Shown one piece after another: positions 42,907-50,506 of a stretch of 64,000 nucleotides of DNA. A program made the translations under genes and the position numbers. The DNA lies in assembly GCA_003149065.1 (NCBI GenBank), contig QGFZ01000001.1, positions 1,426,001 to 1,490,000 on the forward strand. The letters are read 5' to 3'. The DNA is from Ruminococcaceae bacterium R-25. Lineage in GTDB: Bacteria; Bacillota; Clostridia; Saccharofermentanales; Saccharofermentanaceae. The notes beneath the pieces were generated by a model. It saw nothing but the letters and a program-made list of their open reading frames with translations, was not told where the DNA came from and ran no database searches. Within the stretch, counting starts at the first letter, position 1, and each line of letters opens with the position of its first letter.

Positions 42907-43251
42907 ATGAAGCAGACAATCTTACCTGACAGACTTTTATCCTGCCGCAACAATCTTGGACTGACGCAATCAGAAGCAGCAAAGATTATTGGTATTACAC
43001 AGCCTGCGTATCAGAGATACGAGGCAGGCGTAAGAGTCCCTTCTTTGCAAGTTGTTAAAGAAATAGCTAAAGCATTCAATGTTTCCACAGCATACTTATA
43101 CGGGGAAAGCGATCAGGCACTTCCTGATTATTTTGTAATCGACAAGAAAGACAATCAATTACTATTCTCAATAATTGAACAATGCAAAGGCCTTAGCAAT
43201 AATCAGCTTGAGGAGATATTAAAGAACATCGCCAAAAATAAAAACCCGTAA
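42907..43251 (+). CDS. XRE-family HTH regulator
   Basis: A 114-residue regulator. Residues 5-62 are the HTH (LLSCRNNLGLTQSEAAKII, then ITQPAYQRYEAGVRVPSLQ and VSTAYLYGES). The C-terminal 45 residues are helical and may mediate dimerisation. The ATG at 42907 has GGAG nine bases before it. It is divergent from the 139-residue unknown protein gene and should bind the twin palindromes. The stop codon lies inside the stem of its own terminator. Confidence 0.9.
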   Translation: MKQTILPDRLLSCRNNLGLTQSEAAKIIGITQPAYQRYEAGVRVPSLQVVKEIAKAFNVSTAYLYGESDQALPDYFVIDKKDNQLLFSIIEQCKGLSNNQLEEILKNIAKNKNP

Positions 43252-43270
43252 ACGTTATCGTCTACGGGTT
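43243..43270 (+). terminator. Terminator of the XRE gene
   Basis: AACCCGTA and TACGGGTT arms, extended by ACG/CGT after one mismatch, followed by a short CCTTTT. The stop codon (43249-43251) is inside the left arm. It separates this gene from the tRNA on the other strand. Confidence 0.65.
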
Positions 43271-43278
43271 GATCCTTT

Positions 43279-43369
43279 TGGCGGAGACGGAGGGATTCGA
43301 ACCCTCGTGCCAGTTGCCCAGCAAACGCATTTCGAGTGCGCCCCGTTATGACCACTTCGATACGTCTCC
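43279..43369 (-). tRNA. tRNA-Ser (anticodon CGA)
   Basis: A complete tRNA on the minus strand. The acceptor stem GGAGACG/CGTCTCC, a D arm closing TCG/CGG, the anticodon loop CTCGAAA (anticodon CGA, reading UCG), a long variable arm as in all serine tRNAs, the T arm GAGGG-TTCGAAT-CCCTC, discriminator G, and an encoded CCA end (43279-43281) are all visible. Confidence 0.96.
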
Positions 43370-43421
43370 AAACGCGCCTTATTGTAATAGATTAGCTCTG
43401 ATTATTCAACCAAATATGTAG

Positions 43422-43436
43422 TGTAACAATGTTACA
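43422..43436. promoter_or_regulatory. Palindrome TGTAAC-AAT-GTTACA at the DJ-1 gene end
   Basis: A perfect 15-base inverted repeat overlapping the DJ-1 stop codon. The same 15 bases recur at 57229-57243 beside the nrdR stop and the response regulator gene. It may be a protein site or a 3' end hairpin without a T tract. Confidence 0.55.
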
Positions 43437-43995
43437 GTGCGCCAAATCTAATGTTTTTCCTTAATTCTTCCTTGGCATCCTCACCTGCAAGATAGCCTAC
43501 GAGAGCAAGCCCGAAATCAACTGATGTACCCATAGCCTGGCTAGTGATTATGTTGCCGTTGACTACCACTTTGGAGTCTTCGATGACATTGGCGCCGCCT
43601 TCTCTCAATGCTTCCCAGAAACCCGGATTACATGTGGAATCCTTACCGTTAAGAAGTCCGAGACCTGCAAAAACAGTAGGCGCTGCGCAGATAGCAGCGA
43701 TGCCCTTGCCCTGTTCGTTGAACTTTCCGATCTGTTCTTTCAAGAGCTCACAGGAATTGAGGTTATTTGTTCCCTTAACACCGCCAGGAAGCATTAGGAG
43801 GTCGTATTCATCGAAGTTGATATCACCGATAAGCTTGTCAGCCGTGATCTTAACGTTTCTGGAAGCTGTAATTTCGAGTGAATCCATAATGGAAACGACA
43901 TCAACATCAACCTTGGCTCTTCTCAAAAGGTCAACGGGCGTAATAGCCTCAACCTCTTCACTGCCGTCTGCGATAAATACTGCAACCTTTGCCAT
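43432..43995 (-). CDS. DJ-1/PfpI family protein
   Basis: A 187-residue DJ-1-type protein. The nucleophilic Cys103 is in the elbow IAAICAAPT, with Glu15 of GSEEVEAITP positioned to tune it. The C-terminal GTSVDFGLALVGYLAG completes the fold. Bacterial members act as glyoxalase III, as deglycases (disputed) or as redox sensors, so no reaction is assigned. GGAGG precedes the ATG. It lies 15 bases after mntP and may be cotranscribed with it under manganese control. Confidence 0.93.
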   Translation of the reverse strand: MAKVAVFIADGSEEVEAITPVDLLRRAKVDVDVVSIMDSLEITASRNVKITADKLIGDINFDEYDLLMLPGGVKGTNNLNSCELLKEQIGKFNEQGKGIAAICAAPTVFAGLGLLNGKDSTCNPGFWEALREGGANVIEDSKVVVNGNIITSQAMGTSVDFGLALVGYLAGEDAKEELRKNIRFGAL

Positions 43996-44010
43996 ATCTT
44001 CCTCCGATCC

Positions 44011-44616
44011 TTAAAGGCCGAAAATGCCCTTAACAAATATCTCGATACCAATGAATATCAGGATGCAACCGCCGATAATAGTGGCGATGCTCGATATCTT
44101 GCTGCCGATCTTCTTGCCGAAGATCAACCCTATTAAGCATATCACAAGCGTAACAACGCCGATAATAAAAGATGCGGCAAATGCTCTTAAAACAGAGTAA
44201 TCGGAGATCGTAAAGCCTACTGAAAGAGCATCTATCGATGTTGCGATACCCTGGACGATAAGTGCTCCCCATGTAAGTTTTACGGGCTTATCCTCCTTGA
44301 TCTCCTCATCTTTCTTCTTGCCCTTGTGTTCCATTATCCCTTCGATCACCATCTTGCCGCCGATAAAAAGCAGCAGGATAAGCGCGATCCACGGGATAAA
44401 CTTGCTAAATGAAGTAAAAATGCCCTCGAGAGTCGTTACCAGGAACCAACCGATAAGGGGCATAAGAAACTGCGCTACCGCATAAACGCCCGCAATCTTC
44501 AGCATCCTGGTCTTTCTCATGTTGGGCTCTAAGATACCGTTTGCTATGGAAATGGAGAATGCGTCCATTGCAAGGCCTATGCCCAAAAGCACCGAATTGA
44601 TAATTAACTGAATCAC
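44011..44616 (-). CDS. mntP: Manganese efflux pump MntP
   Basis: A 201-residue membrane protein with six helices in two repeats. The conserved acidic motif occurs in each: LGIGLAMDAFSISIANG near the start and GIATSIDALSVGF in the second half, the Asp residues that carry manganese. A charged loop (KGKKKDEEIKEDK) separates the repeats. It exports Mn(II). The GTG at 44616 is the start, because GGAGAGG lies ten bases before it; earlier in-frame codons fall in the leader terminator. The upstream yybP-ykoY manganese riboswitch independently supports the function. Confidence 0.92.
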   Translation of the reverse strand: MIQLIINSVLLGIGLAMDAFSISIANGILEPNMRKTRMLKIAGVYAVAQFLMPLIGWFLVTTLEGIFTSFSKFIPWIALILLLFIGGKMVIEGIMEHKGKKKDEEIKEDKPVKLTWGALIVQGIATSIDALSVGFTISDYSVLRAFAASFIIGVVTLVICLIGLIFGKKIGSKISSIATIIGGCILIFIGIEIFVKGIFGL

Positions 44617-44641
44617 TTTGTTCTGTCCTCTCCGCCCGGGC

Positions 44642-44675
44642 AAAAAAATAACCCAAGGCCCTTAATGCCTTGAGT
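44642..44675 (-). terminator. Expression-platform terminator of the manganese riboswitch
   Basis: Arms ACTCAAGGC and GCCTTGGGT (minus strand) form a nine-base stem followed by a run of seven T. The left arm shares CTCAA with the riboswitch closing stem P1, so the two structures exclude each other: Mn(II) should favour P1 and let transcription reach mntP. Confidence 0.82.
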
Positions 44676-44755
44676 CTCGCAATGGAAAGATTAAGCCAGG
44701 TGGAACCAGTATGTTGACTTAAACAACGCCAATATAGCGTTTGCTACTCCCTCAA
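44670..44755 (-). ncRNA. yybP-ykoY manganese riboswitch
   Basis: On the minus strand the aptamer runs from P1 TTGAG (44751-44755) to its partner CTCAA (44670-44674). Conserved elements are GAGGGAGTAGC (44743-44753), GTCAACATAC (44709-44718) and GCGAGAC (44674-44680), matching the L1/L3 consensus of this class. It is followed directly by a competing terminator and then mntP, the classic target. Confidence 0.88.
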
Positions 44756-44956
44756 TGAAAACGATACTATCAACACAGCGCCGAGTTAGTCAACACTAAT
44801 ATTTATGGGCACATATATCTCAAACGCATTATTTTTCGCGAAAAAAGACAGAAAACCGAGGGTTTTCTATCTCAAACCACAAAAAATCGCCTGTTTAAGA
44901 CAGAAAAGTCTGTTTATCGTTTATATTATAAATAAGCACATGCGCAAAAAATGTTG

Positions 44957-44962
44957 TATAAT
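44957..44962 (+). promoter_or_regulatory. -10 element for the XRE-cupin/acyl-CoA synthetase operon
   Basis: A perfect TATAAT 49 bases before the regulator start. The -35 region is poor, so the promoter may depend on a regulator. Confidence 0.5.
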
Positions 44963-45010
44963 AATCAACCGCACGAAAAGAAACGCTACTTGAAACATCA
45001 GGAGGCCAAT

Positions 45011-45556
45011 ATGAACGAATACATTAAGCAGATTTCTGACAGAATCAGAGAGCTTAGAGACATCCTTGACTTAACTGCCGAAGAAGTTGCAGCAAACATC
45101 GGCGTGAGCACGGAAGAGTATTTAGCATATGAAAATGGCGAAAAGGAGATCCCAATCAGCCTTCTATACAAGGTGGCAAGCGTTTTCAAGGTGGACCCGA
45201 CTGTCCTTATGACAGGCGACGTTCCGAGAATGGACGACTATACAGTGGTAAGAGGCGGCAACGGAATCAAGGTCGAGCGTTATCCCGGCTATTCCTTCAG
45301 TGCCCTTGCATTTAACTACAAGAACAGACAGATGGATCCTATGATCGTTACCCTGTCCAAGTCTGAGACAGCTGAGCTCGTACGCCACGGTGGCCAGGAG
45401 TTCAACTATGTGATCGAAGGCGCGATTAAGGTAGTCGTAGGAGACAGAGAATTTACTTTAGAGGCAGGAGATTCCATTTACTTCAATCCTGAAAAGCCTC
45501 ACGGACAGAGAGCCGTGACGGAGACTGCTAAGTTCCTCACAATTATCAACGAGTGA
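45011..45556 (+). CDS. XRE-family regulator with cupin domain
   Basis: A 181-residue protein. Residues 8-62 are an XRE HTH (IRELRDILDLTAEEVAANI, then VSTEEYLAYENGEKEIP). A cupin domain fills about 100-180 (HGGQEFNYVIEGAIKVVVG, then LEAGDSIYFNPEKPHGQRAV) with His/Glu ligands. In anaerobic Firmicutes this architecture commonly precedes an acyl-CoA synthetase gene, as here, and is thought to sense a small acid or its CoA ester. GGAGG precedes the ATG at 45011; an ATG at 44951 lies ahead of the -10 element. The next gene starts 56 bases later. Confidence 0.92.
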   Translation: MNEYIKQISDRIRELRDILDLTAEEVAANIGVSTEEYLAYENGEKEIPISLLYKVASVFKVDPTVLMTGDVPRMDDYTVVRGGNGIKVERYPGYSFSALAFNYKNRQMDPMIVTLSKSETAELVRHGGQEFNYVIEGAIKVVVGDREFTLEAGDSIYFNPEKPHGQRAVTETAKFLTIINE

Positions 45557-45612
45557 TTTAGCAGTACTACCCCAAGGCAAACTAAATTGAAGTAGAAAAG
45601 GAATGTATACCC

Positions 45613-47322
45613 ATGGACTTATTAAACAGATTTGTAAACAGAATTGATTTTGACAGTTATCAGGACTTTAAAGAGAATTTCAAGATAAATGTTCCGGAGG
45701 ATTTCAACTTCGGATTTGACGTTGTTGATGTATATGCCAAAGAGGACCCTGAGAAGGAAGCACTCATCTGGTGTGATGACGACGGCAACGAGAGACATTT
45801 TACATTCAAGGATATAAGCGAGAAGAGCAACCGTGTTGCAAACATGTTCAAGGACTTAGGCATCAAGAAGGGCGACAGAGTCCTCATGATGCTCCGTCAG
45901 CGTCCTGAAGTATGGTTCACAATGGTAGGTCTTCATAAGCTCGGCGCTCTGGTAATCCCTGCAACATTCCAGCTTCTTTACCACGACATCGTTTACCGCT
46001 GCAATGCGGCAGACGTTAAGATGATCGTATGCGCTGACGACCCGCAGATCATCGAGCACGTTAATAAAGCACGCCCTGACTGCAAGACTGTTCAGTACTG
46101 CAGCGTTATCGGCGAGGCACCTGAAGGCTGGAGATCTCTGACAGATGATATCGATAATGCATCTCCTGTTTTCGAGCGCCCCACAGGTGATGAAGCAACA
46201 CATGCATACGATCCGATGCTGATCTACTTCTCATCCGGTACAACTGGTGAGCCTAAGATGATCCTGCACGACTACACACTGCCTCTTGGCCACATCGTAA
46301 CAGCCAAGTACTGGCAGCAGGTTTACGACGGATGCAGACACTTAACACAGGCTGACTCCGGCTGGGCAAAGTTTGCTTGGGGCAAGATCTACGGACAGTG
46401 GATCTGCGGTGCAGTTAACGTTACTTACGATACACAGAAGTTCAAGGCTGCAAGAATGCTCGAGATTATGGAAAAGCTCAAGCTCAACTCTTTCTGCGGA
46501 CCTTCCACTATCTACAGATATCTCATTCAGGAAGACCTTACTAAATATGATTTTTCTTCCATCAAACACTGCTCAATGGCAGGCGAGCCTTTGAATCCTG
46601 AAGTTTTCTACAAGTGGCAGAAATACACTGGCCTTGAGATCCGCGAAGGATTCGGCCAGACAGAAGGAAGCGTTCTTTTCGCAAACTTCCCCTGGATCGA
46701 TGTAAAGCCCGGTTCAACAGGTATGCCTACACCTATCTACGACATCCAGCTTCTTGACGACAACGGTGTACCGGTAGAAGACGGTATCGTAGGCAATATC
46801 GTTATCAAGAACGCATCTGCAAAGCCTATCGGACTCTTCCGTGAGTACTACAAGAACCCTGAGGCTATGGCTGAACAGTGGCCAGGTGCAGACTACAGCA
46901 CAGGCGATACAGCATGGAGAGATCCTGAGGGCTACATCTGGTTCGTAGGAAGAAACGATGACGTTATCAAGTGCTCCGGTTACCGTATCGGACCTTTCGA
47001 AGTTGAGAGTGCCCTCATGACACACGATGCAGTCCTCGAGTGCGCAGTTACAGCTGTTCCTGATCCTATGAGAGGCCAGGTTGTTAAGGCAACTATCGTC
47101 CTCACAAAGGCTTACAAGGAGAAGGCTTCACCCGAGCTCGTAAAAGAACTCCAGAATCATGTAAAGAACGCTACAGCTCCTTACAAGTATCCGAGAGTAA
47201 TAGAGTTCGTTGATGAGCTTCCCAAGACTACAAGCGGAAAGATCATGCGTACCGCAATAAGAAAGGCTGATGAGGCCAAGTACAGAGAAGCCCAGGCAGC
47301 TGCAGCACAACAGCAGGGCTGA
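45613..47322 (+). CDS. AMP-forming acyl-CoA synthetase (acetyl-CoA synthetase-like)
   Basis: A 569-residue ANL-superfamily enzyme. The P-loop YFSSGTTGEPK near residue 210, the A5 motif REGFGQTEGSV, STGDTAWRDPEGY with the conserved Asp, and the catalytic Lys in KTTSGKIMR near the C terminus are present. It activates a carboxylic acid with ATP to an acyl-adenylate and then to acyl-CoA. The architecture fits the medium-chain or short-chain acyl-CoA synthetases that pair with XRE-cupin regulators in Clostridia. The exact acid is unknown. AAAAGG precedes the ATG. It converges with hemW, with no gap between stop codons. Confidence 0.92.
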   Translation: MDLLNRFVNRIDFDSYQDFKENFKINVPEDFNFGFDVVDVYAKEDPEKEALIWCDDDGNERHFTFKDISEKSNRVANMFKDLGIKKGDRVLMMLRQRPEVWFTMVGLHKLGALVIPATFQLLYHDIVYRCNAADVKMIVCADDPQIIEHVNKARPDCKTVQYCSVIGEAPEGWRSLTDDIDNASPVFERPTGDEATHAYDPMLIYFSSGTTGEPKMILHDYTLPLGHIVTAKYWQQVYDGCRHLTQADSGWAKFAWGKIYGQWICGAVNVTYDTQKFKAARMLEIMEKLKLNSFCGPSTIYRYLIQEDLTKYDFSSIKHCSMAGEPLNPEVFYKWQKYTGLEIREGFGQTEGSVLFANFPWIDVKPGSTGMPTPIYDIQLLDDNGVPVEDGIVGNIVIKNASAKPIGLFREYYKNPEAMAEQWPGADYSTGDTAWRDPEGYIWFVGRNDDVIKCSGYRIGPFEVESALMTHDAVLECAVTAVPDPMRGQVVKATIVLTKAYKEKASPELVKELQNHVKNATAPYKYPRVIEFVDELPKTTSGKIMRTAIRKADEAKYREAQAAAAQQQG

Positions 47323-48525
47323 TCAGAGGAAATCCTCAATAACTATATTTGCAATATCAAGTCCGCTCCGTGTTAACCGGAGCGTTCTTTCTTTGCGCTC
47401 TAATAATCCCTTTTCGATATTGCTCCTTACGGCCTGCTCGAAAACATTCTCGAACTCTTTACCGAAGACTTTTTTGAATTCATGCAAAAGGATTCCTTCC
47501 GTCGTTCTGAGTCTTAAAAAAGCAACTTCGCGCATCTTATCTTCCGTTGAAAGTTTCTCTTCAACATAGAGTGATTTCAGATTGCTCTCATTGCCCTCTA
47601 AAAACGCTTTATAACCTTCAGACGTAATCGTATTTATTTCGTCTATGTAAGCTCTCACATCGTCTCTGTGACCGTATCTGAGATCACCTAAAAAACCATG
47701 TGCACCCGCGCCTATCGCAAAGTATTCACATGAATTCCAATAAGATGAATTATGGATGCTCTTAAAGCCCTTTAAAGCGCTGTTGGAAATCTCGTAAGTC
47801 TCATAGCCCAATTCATTTAAAAACGCACGCGTACCATGGTACATTTCGCGCTCGAGATCAGGCGAAATATATTCTTCAATTGTTTTGTTATATCTGTCGT
47901 AAAAAGCAGTTCCTTCTTCTAACATCAGAGAGTAGGTGCTGATGTGTTTTACGCCAAGTTCACGAAAAGTCTTAATGTCTTTTTTAATGCCATCCATAGT
48001 CTCTCCGGGAACACCTGTAATGAGATCAGCAGAGATGTTTGTAAAGCCTGCTGTTCTTATCTTTTCAATCGCTTCTACAGCGCCTTTTGAATCGTGAAGT
48101 CTGCCCAATGTTTTGAGCACTTCATCATCTAAAGACTGCACGCCTAACGATATGCGGTTAAAACCCGCCTGAAGGTACTCTGTGAGCTTTCCGGAAGTTA
48201 CTGAAGACGGATTAACCTCTATCGTTATCTCGGCGTCAGAGGCGATATTAAAGGCCTCTTTTATCACCTTTAAAAGATCTGTTATAAACCTGCTGTCAGG
48301 AACGGACGGAGTGCCGCCTCCGAAATACACCGTATCCCTGTTATCGATATCCGTAACAGGATTAGTTCCTGTGGTCTCATCAATGACAGAAGATAACAGC
48401 TGAACCTCTTTTACAGCAGCCTTATAGAACGCTTCTGTGCATGAAATATCGGTGACTGAATAGAAATCACAGTAAGGACATTTTCTCGCGCAAAAAGGAT
48501 TGTGGACGTAGATGTGTCTTGCCAT
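47323..48525 (-). CDS. hemW: Heme chaperone HemW (radical SAM)
   Basis: A 400-residue radical SAM protein. The N-terminal HNPFCARKCPYCDFYS carries Cys12, Cys16 and Cys19 in the C-x3-C-x2-C form of HemW, together with VYFGGGTPSVP and a C-terminal HemN-like winged domain. HemW inserts heme into target proteins and is not a coproporphyrinogen dehydrogenase. Its ATG overlaps the stop of the TOPRIM-like gene by one base (TGATG) and has no strong ribosome site, so its translation is coupled to that gene. In most Clostridia hemW follows lepA; here it is in an AAA/TOPRIM operon. Confidence 0.92.
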   Translation of the reverse strand: MARHIYVHNPFCARKCPYCDFYSVTDISCTEAFYKAAVKEVQLLSSVIDETTGTNPVTDIDNRDTVYFGGGTPSVPDSRFITDLLKVIKEAFNIASDAEITIEVNPSSVTSGKLTEYLQAGFNRISLGVQSLDDEVLKTLGRLHDSKGAVEAIEKIRTAGFTNISADLITGVPGETMDGIKKDIKTFRELGVKHISTYSLMLEEGTAFYDRYNKTIEEYISPDLEREMYHGTRAFLNELGYETYEISNSALKGFKSIHNSSYWNSCEYFAIGAGAHGFLGDLRYGHRDDVRAYIDEINTITSEGYKAFLEGNESNLKSLYVEEKLSTEDKMREVAFLRLRTTEGILLHEFKKVFGKEFENVFEQAVRSNIEKGLLERKERTLRLTRSGLDIANIVIEDFL

Positions 48526-49205
48526 CAGAACTCACGCCTGCGGTAGATCGGAACAGGATTCTTTAATGCCGTAATTAGAGCCATCTTAAATGTATTAAAG
48601 CTCGGCGAAACGTTTCTTTGAGGCAGCATATATTTCGAGATGTTCTCAGTCCACAAAGCCTTATAGTGACCGATAGCCGGATATCCGATATCGATAAGTT
48701 CTTCCGCGTTTTCGCTTACAGCCCTGCACAGGATCTCCCATGTGCCGCAGACTGAATCCTGCACATAAGAATCGAGTACATCCTTGTTGGTGTCAGGATA
48801 AGCTTCGATGATCGCACTCTTATCGCCCAGCACCCATGCTTCTATCTCTTCTGTGCTGATACCTACAACGCTCCTGATGTCAGGCGCGAACTTTGAAGCA
48901 ACGCTGTATATCTCCTGCCTTAATGCCTGCGGATCCTTATCGTCAGAATCCATAGCGATTATCAAGATGATATCCTTGCCGGCATAGATCTTGTTATAAG
49001 CACGGAGCTCAGACGGCAGGAGATCCAAAAGTGAATTTGCAAACTTGGGAGGCTTGGCCGTCATGTCTTTGGGCAGGCTTCCGCAGCCTCTGTGCGGATG
49101 AACGTTGACCTGCGCTTTTATTCCTTCGCTCTCTGTAATCCGTTCTGAAAGACGCTCGACTACGATCGCACCGGATTTATCTTCTGAAAGTATCTCGATC
49201 AGCAT
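48525..49205 (-). CDS. TOPRIM-like protein (DUF4276-like)
   Basis: A 226-residue protein. The fold markers of a TOPRIM nuclease are visible: Glu8 in ILSEDKSG, the acidic run AMDSDDKD (86-91), and a STEEIEAWVLGD segment (117-128) typical of DUF4276 proteins. Members of that group often pair with an AAA ATPase in OLD-like or defence systems. The pairing is present here: it lies 12 bases after the AAA gene. AAGGAAA precedes the ATG. Nuclease activity is a prediction. Confidence 0.72.
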   Translation of the reverse strand: MLIEILSEDKSGAIVVERLSERITESEGIKAQVNVHPHRGCGSLPKDMTAKPPKFANSLLDLLPSELRAYNKIYAGKDIILIIAMDSDDKDPQALRQEIYSVASKFAPDIRSVVGISTEEIEAWVLGDKSAIIEAYPDTNKDVLDSYVQDSVCGTWEILCRAVSENAEELIDIGYPAIGHYKALWTENISKYMLPQRNVSPSFNTFKMALITALKNPVPIYRRREF

Positions 49206-49217
49206 ATATTTTCCTTA

Positions 49218-50411
49218 TCACTTATTATCTTCAGGTTTTATATCAAGATATCCGCCATACCAGATAGCGCCCATTCCGACACCCTGACGGAACATCTCCA
49301 TAACGATCGGATCAGCGCCTGCGCAGCGGATCGTAACATCACCCGAATCTTTTTCAAAGGAACGCTCGAAGATCCATATTTCCTTAGGTGACAGAGTCTC
49401 AATTATGTACGGATTATGCGTCGAAAACATGATCTGGCAGTAGCGGTTTTTCATAGTGTACTCGCGCATCTCATCGCTTAAGACATCTACCATGTCGTGA
49501 TAGAGATCCTTATCCGGAGTCTCGATAAAGATAGTCGATCTGGGATGGTTGTCGCGCAGAAGGAGCAGGTACAAAAAGAGCTTATCAGGGCTCTCTTTCA
49601 AAGCCTGCGGAAGATTCTTGCTGCGCTTCATGTTAGGGATCTTTTCCTTGATCTCAGTAGTGATGCGCTCGTATTCTTCTTCGTTCTCCATCTTTATATA
49701 TTCAAGAACGTTGCCGACGTTGGAACCGGTGCTGTTAAGATGCTTATGTCCGCCCGGCGCGCCACCTTCGTAGTAGTAAGTGCTCTGTTCTTCAGAAGAG
49801 AAACTGCAGAAGAACCACTGATAGATCTCTCTATAAAGCAGCACGTAATCTCTGTATCCTGTGATCTTGCCATAAAGACTGAGTGCCGTTAAGTGTTCAT
49901 CTTCAACACCTATTGTGCTTCCGGAAGAACCGTCTTCGAGATTTACGATAGTGCCTTTTCCCTGCTTAACATCCAATATTGTAAGAGGTTTCTTTTCGCC
50001 TTCGATCTCGGCTACTGCGATTACCTTTTCGCTGTCTATAACAGGGCTCTTAAACCTTGATGTGGAAATGGCAAGTTCATACTGGAGAAACTTCGGTTTG
50101 CCGGTCTTTATGTCTTCGAGCTTAAAGAAAACCCTGAATACGGAAGGAGAAGTTATATCAGGAGTCATGTTCGCAAAGCCCGGTCTTCCGTAGATAATGG
50201 AAGCTACAGCGCAGCCCTGGGTTACCGTATCTTTCAGGAAAGCCATGCATCCCATGAAAGAAGTCTTACCGGTGCTGTTTCTGCCGATAAGCGCATTAAG
50301 GCCGCGGAGAGCATTCCCGCTCTCTTTTCCGGAAACATAATCATCTATCAGTATTCCGGCTTTATCCTTATCGAAAACATCGAAGTTTTCTATCTCGATT
50401 CCAAGGATCAT
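49218..50411 (-). CDS. AAA15/21-type ATPase (OLD/SMC-like) with altered Walker B
   Basis: A 397-residue ATPase of the RecF/OLD-like kind. Walker A is GRNSTGKT (43-50) and the H-loop is FSTHNPYI (329-336), as in AAA15/AAA21 proteins. The Walker B region reads TIFIETPDKDLYH (293-305), so the usual DE pair is replaced by Glu297-Thr298. The signature area (ALKESPDKLFLYLLLL) lacks the normal SxG. Hydrolysis may therefore be weak. It is the first gene of the AAA-TOPRIM-hemW run, starting 18 bases after a strong terminator. TAGGAGG precedes the ATG. Confidence 0.8.
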   Translation of the reverse strand: MILGIEIENFDVFDKDKAGILIDDYVSGKESGNALRGLNALIGRNSTGKTSFMGCMAFLKDTVTQGCAVASIIYGRPGFANMTPDITSPSVFRVFFKLEDIKTGKPKFLQYELAISTSRFKSPVIDSEKVIAVAEIEGEKKPLTILDVKQGKGTIVNLEDGSSGSTIGVEDEHLTALSLYGKITGYRDYVLLYREIYQWFFCSFSSEEQSTYYYEGGAPGGHKHLNSTGSNVGNVLEYIKMENEEEYERITTEIKEKIPNMKRSKNLPQALKESPDKLFLYLLLLRDNHPRSTIFIETPDKDLYHDMVDVLSDEMREYTMKNRYCQIMFSTHNPYIIETLSPKEIWIFERSFEKDSGDVTIRCAGADPIVMEMFRQGVGMGAIWYGGYLDIKPEDNK

Positions 50412-50428
50412 TGGCTGTTACCTCCTAT

Positions 50429-50460
50429 AAAAAAGCGGCCGCGAAAATCTAACGCGGCCG
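50429..50460 (-). terminator. Strong terminator between the division-region operon and the AAA gene
   Basis: Arms CGGCCGCG and CGCGGCCG with a nine-base loop, followed on the minus strand by six T. It ends the transcript carrying coaD and the coiled-coil protein. Only 18 bases separate it from the AAA start, so it lies in or just ahead of that leader. Confidence 0.88.
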
Positions 50461-50506
50461 TCGGTGCTTTCTTAACTTAAAATCTCAAACGTTACCTGAA
50501 AAGCAA

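Noticed and set aside
41454-43369. Genomic island integrated at the tRNA-Ser 3' end
   Set aside because: BrnTA and the XRE unit lie on the 3' side of the tRNA, but I find no integrase and no second copy of the tRNA 3' end as an attachment repeat.
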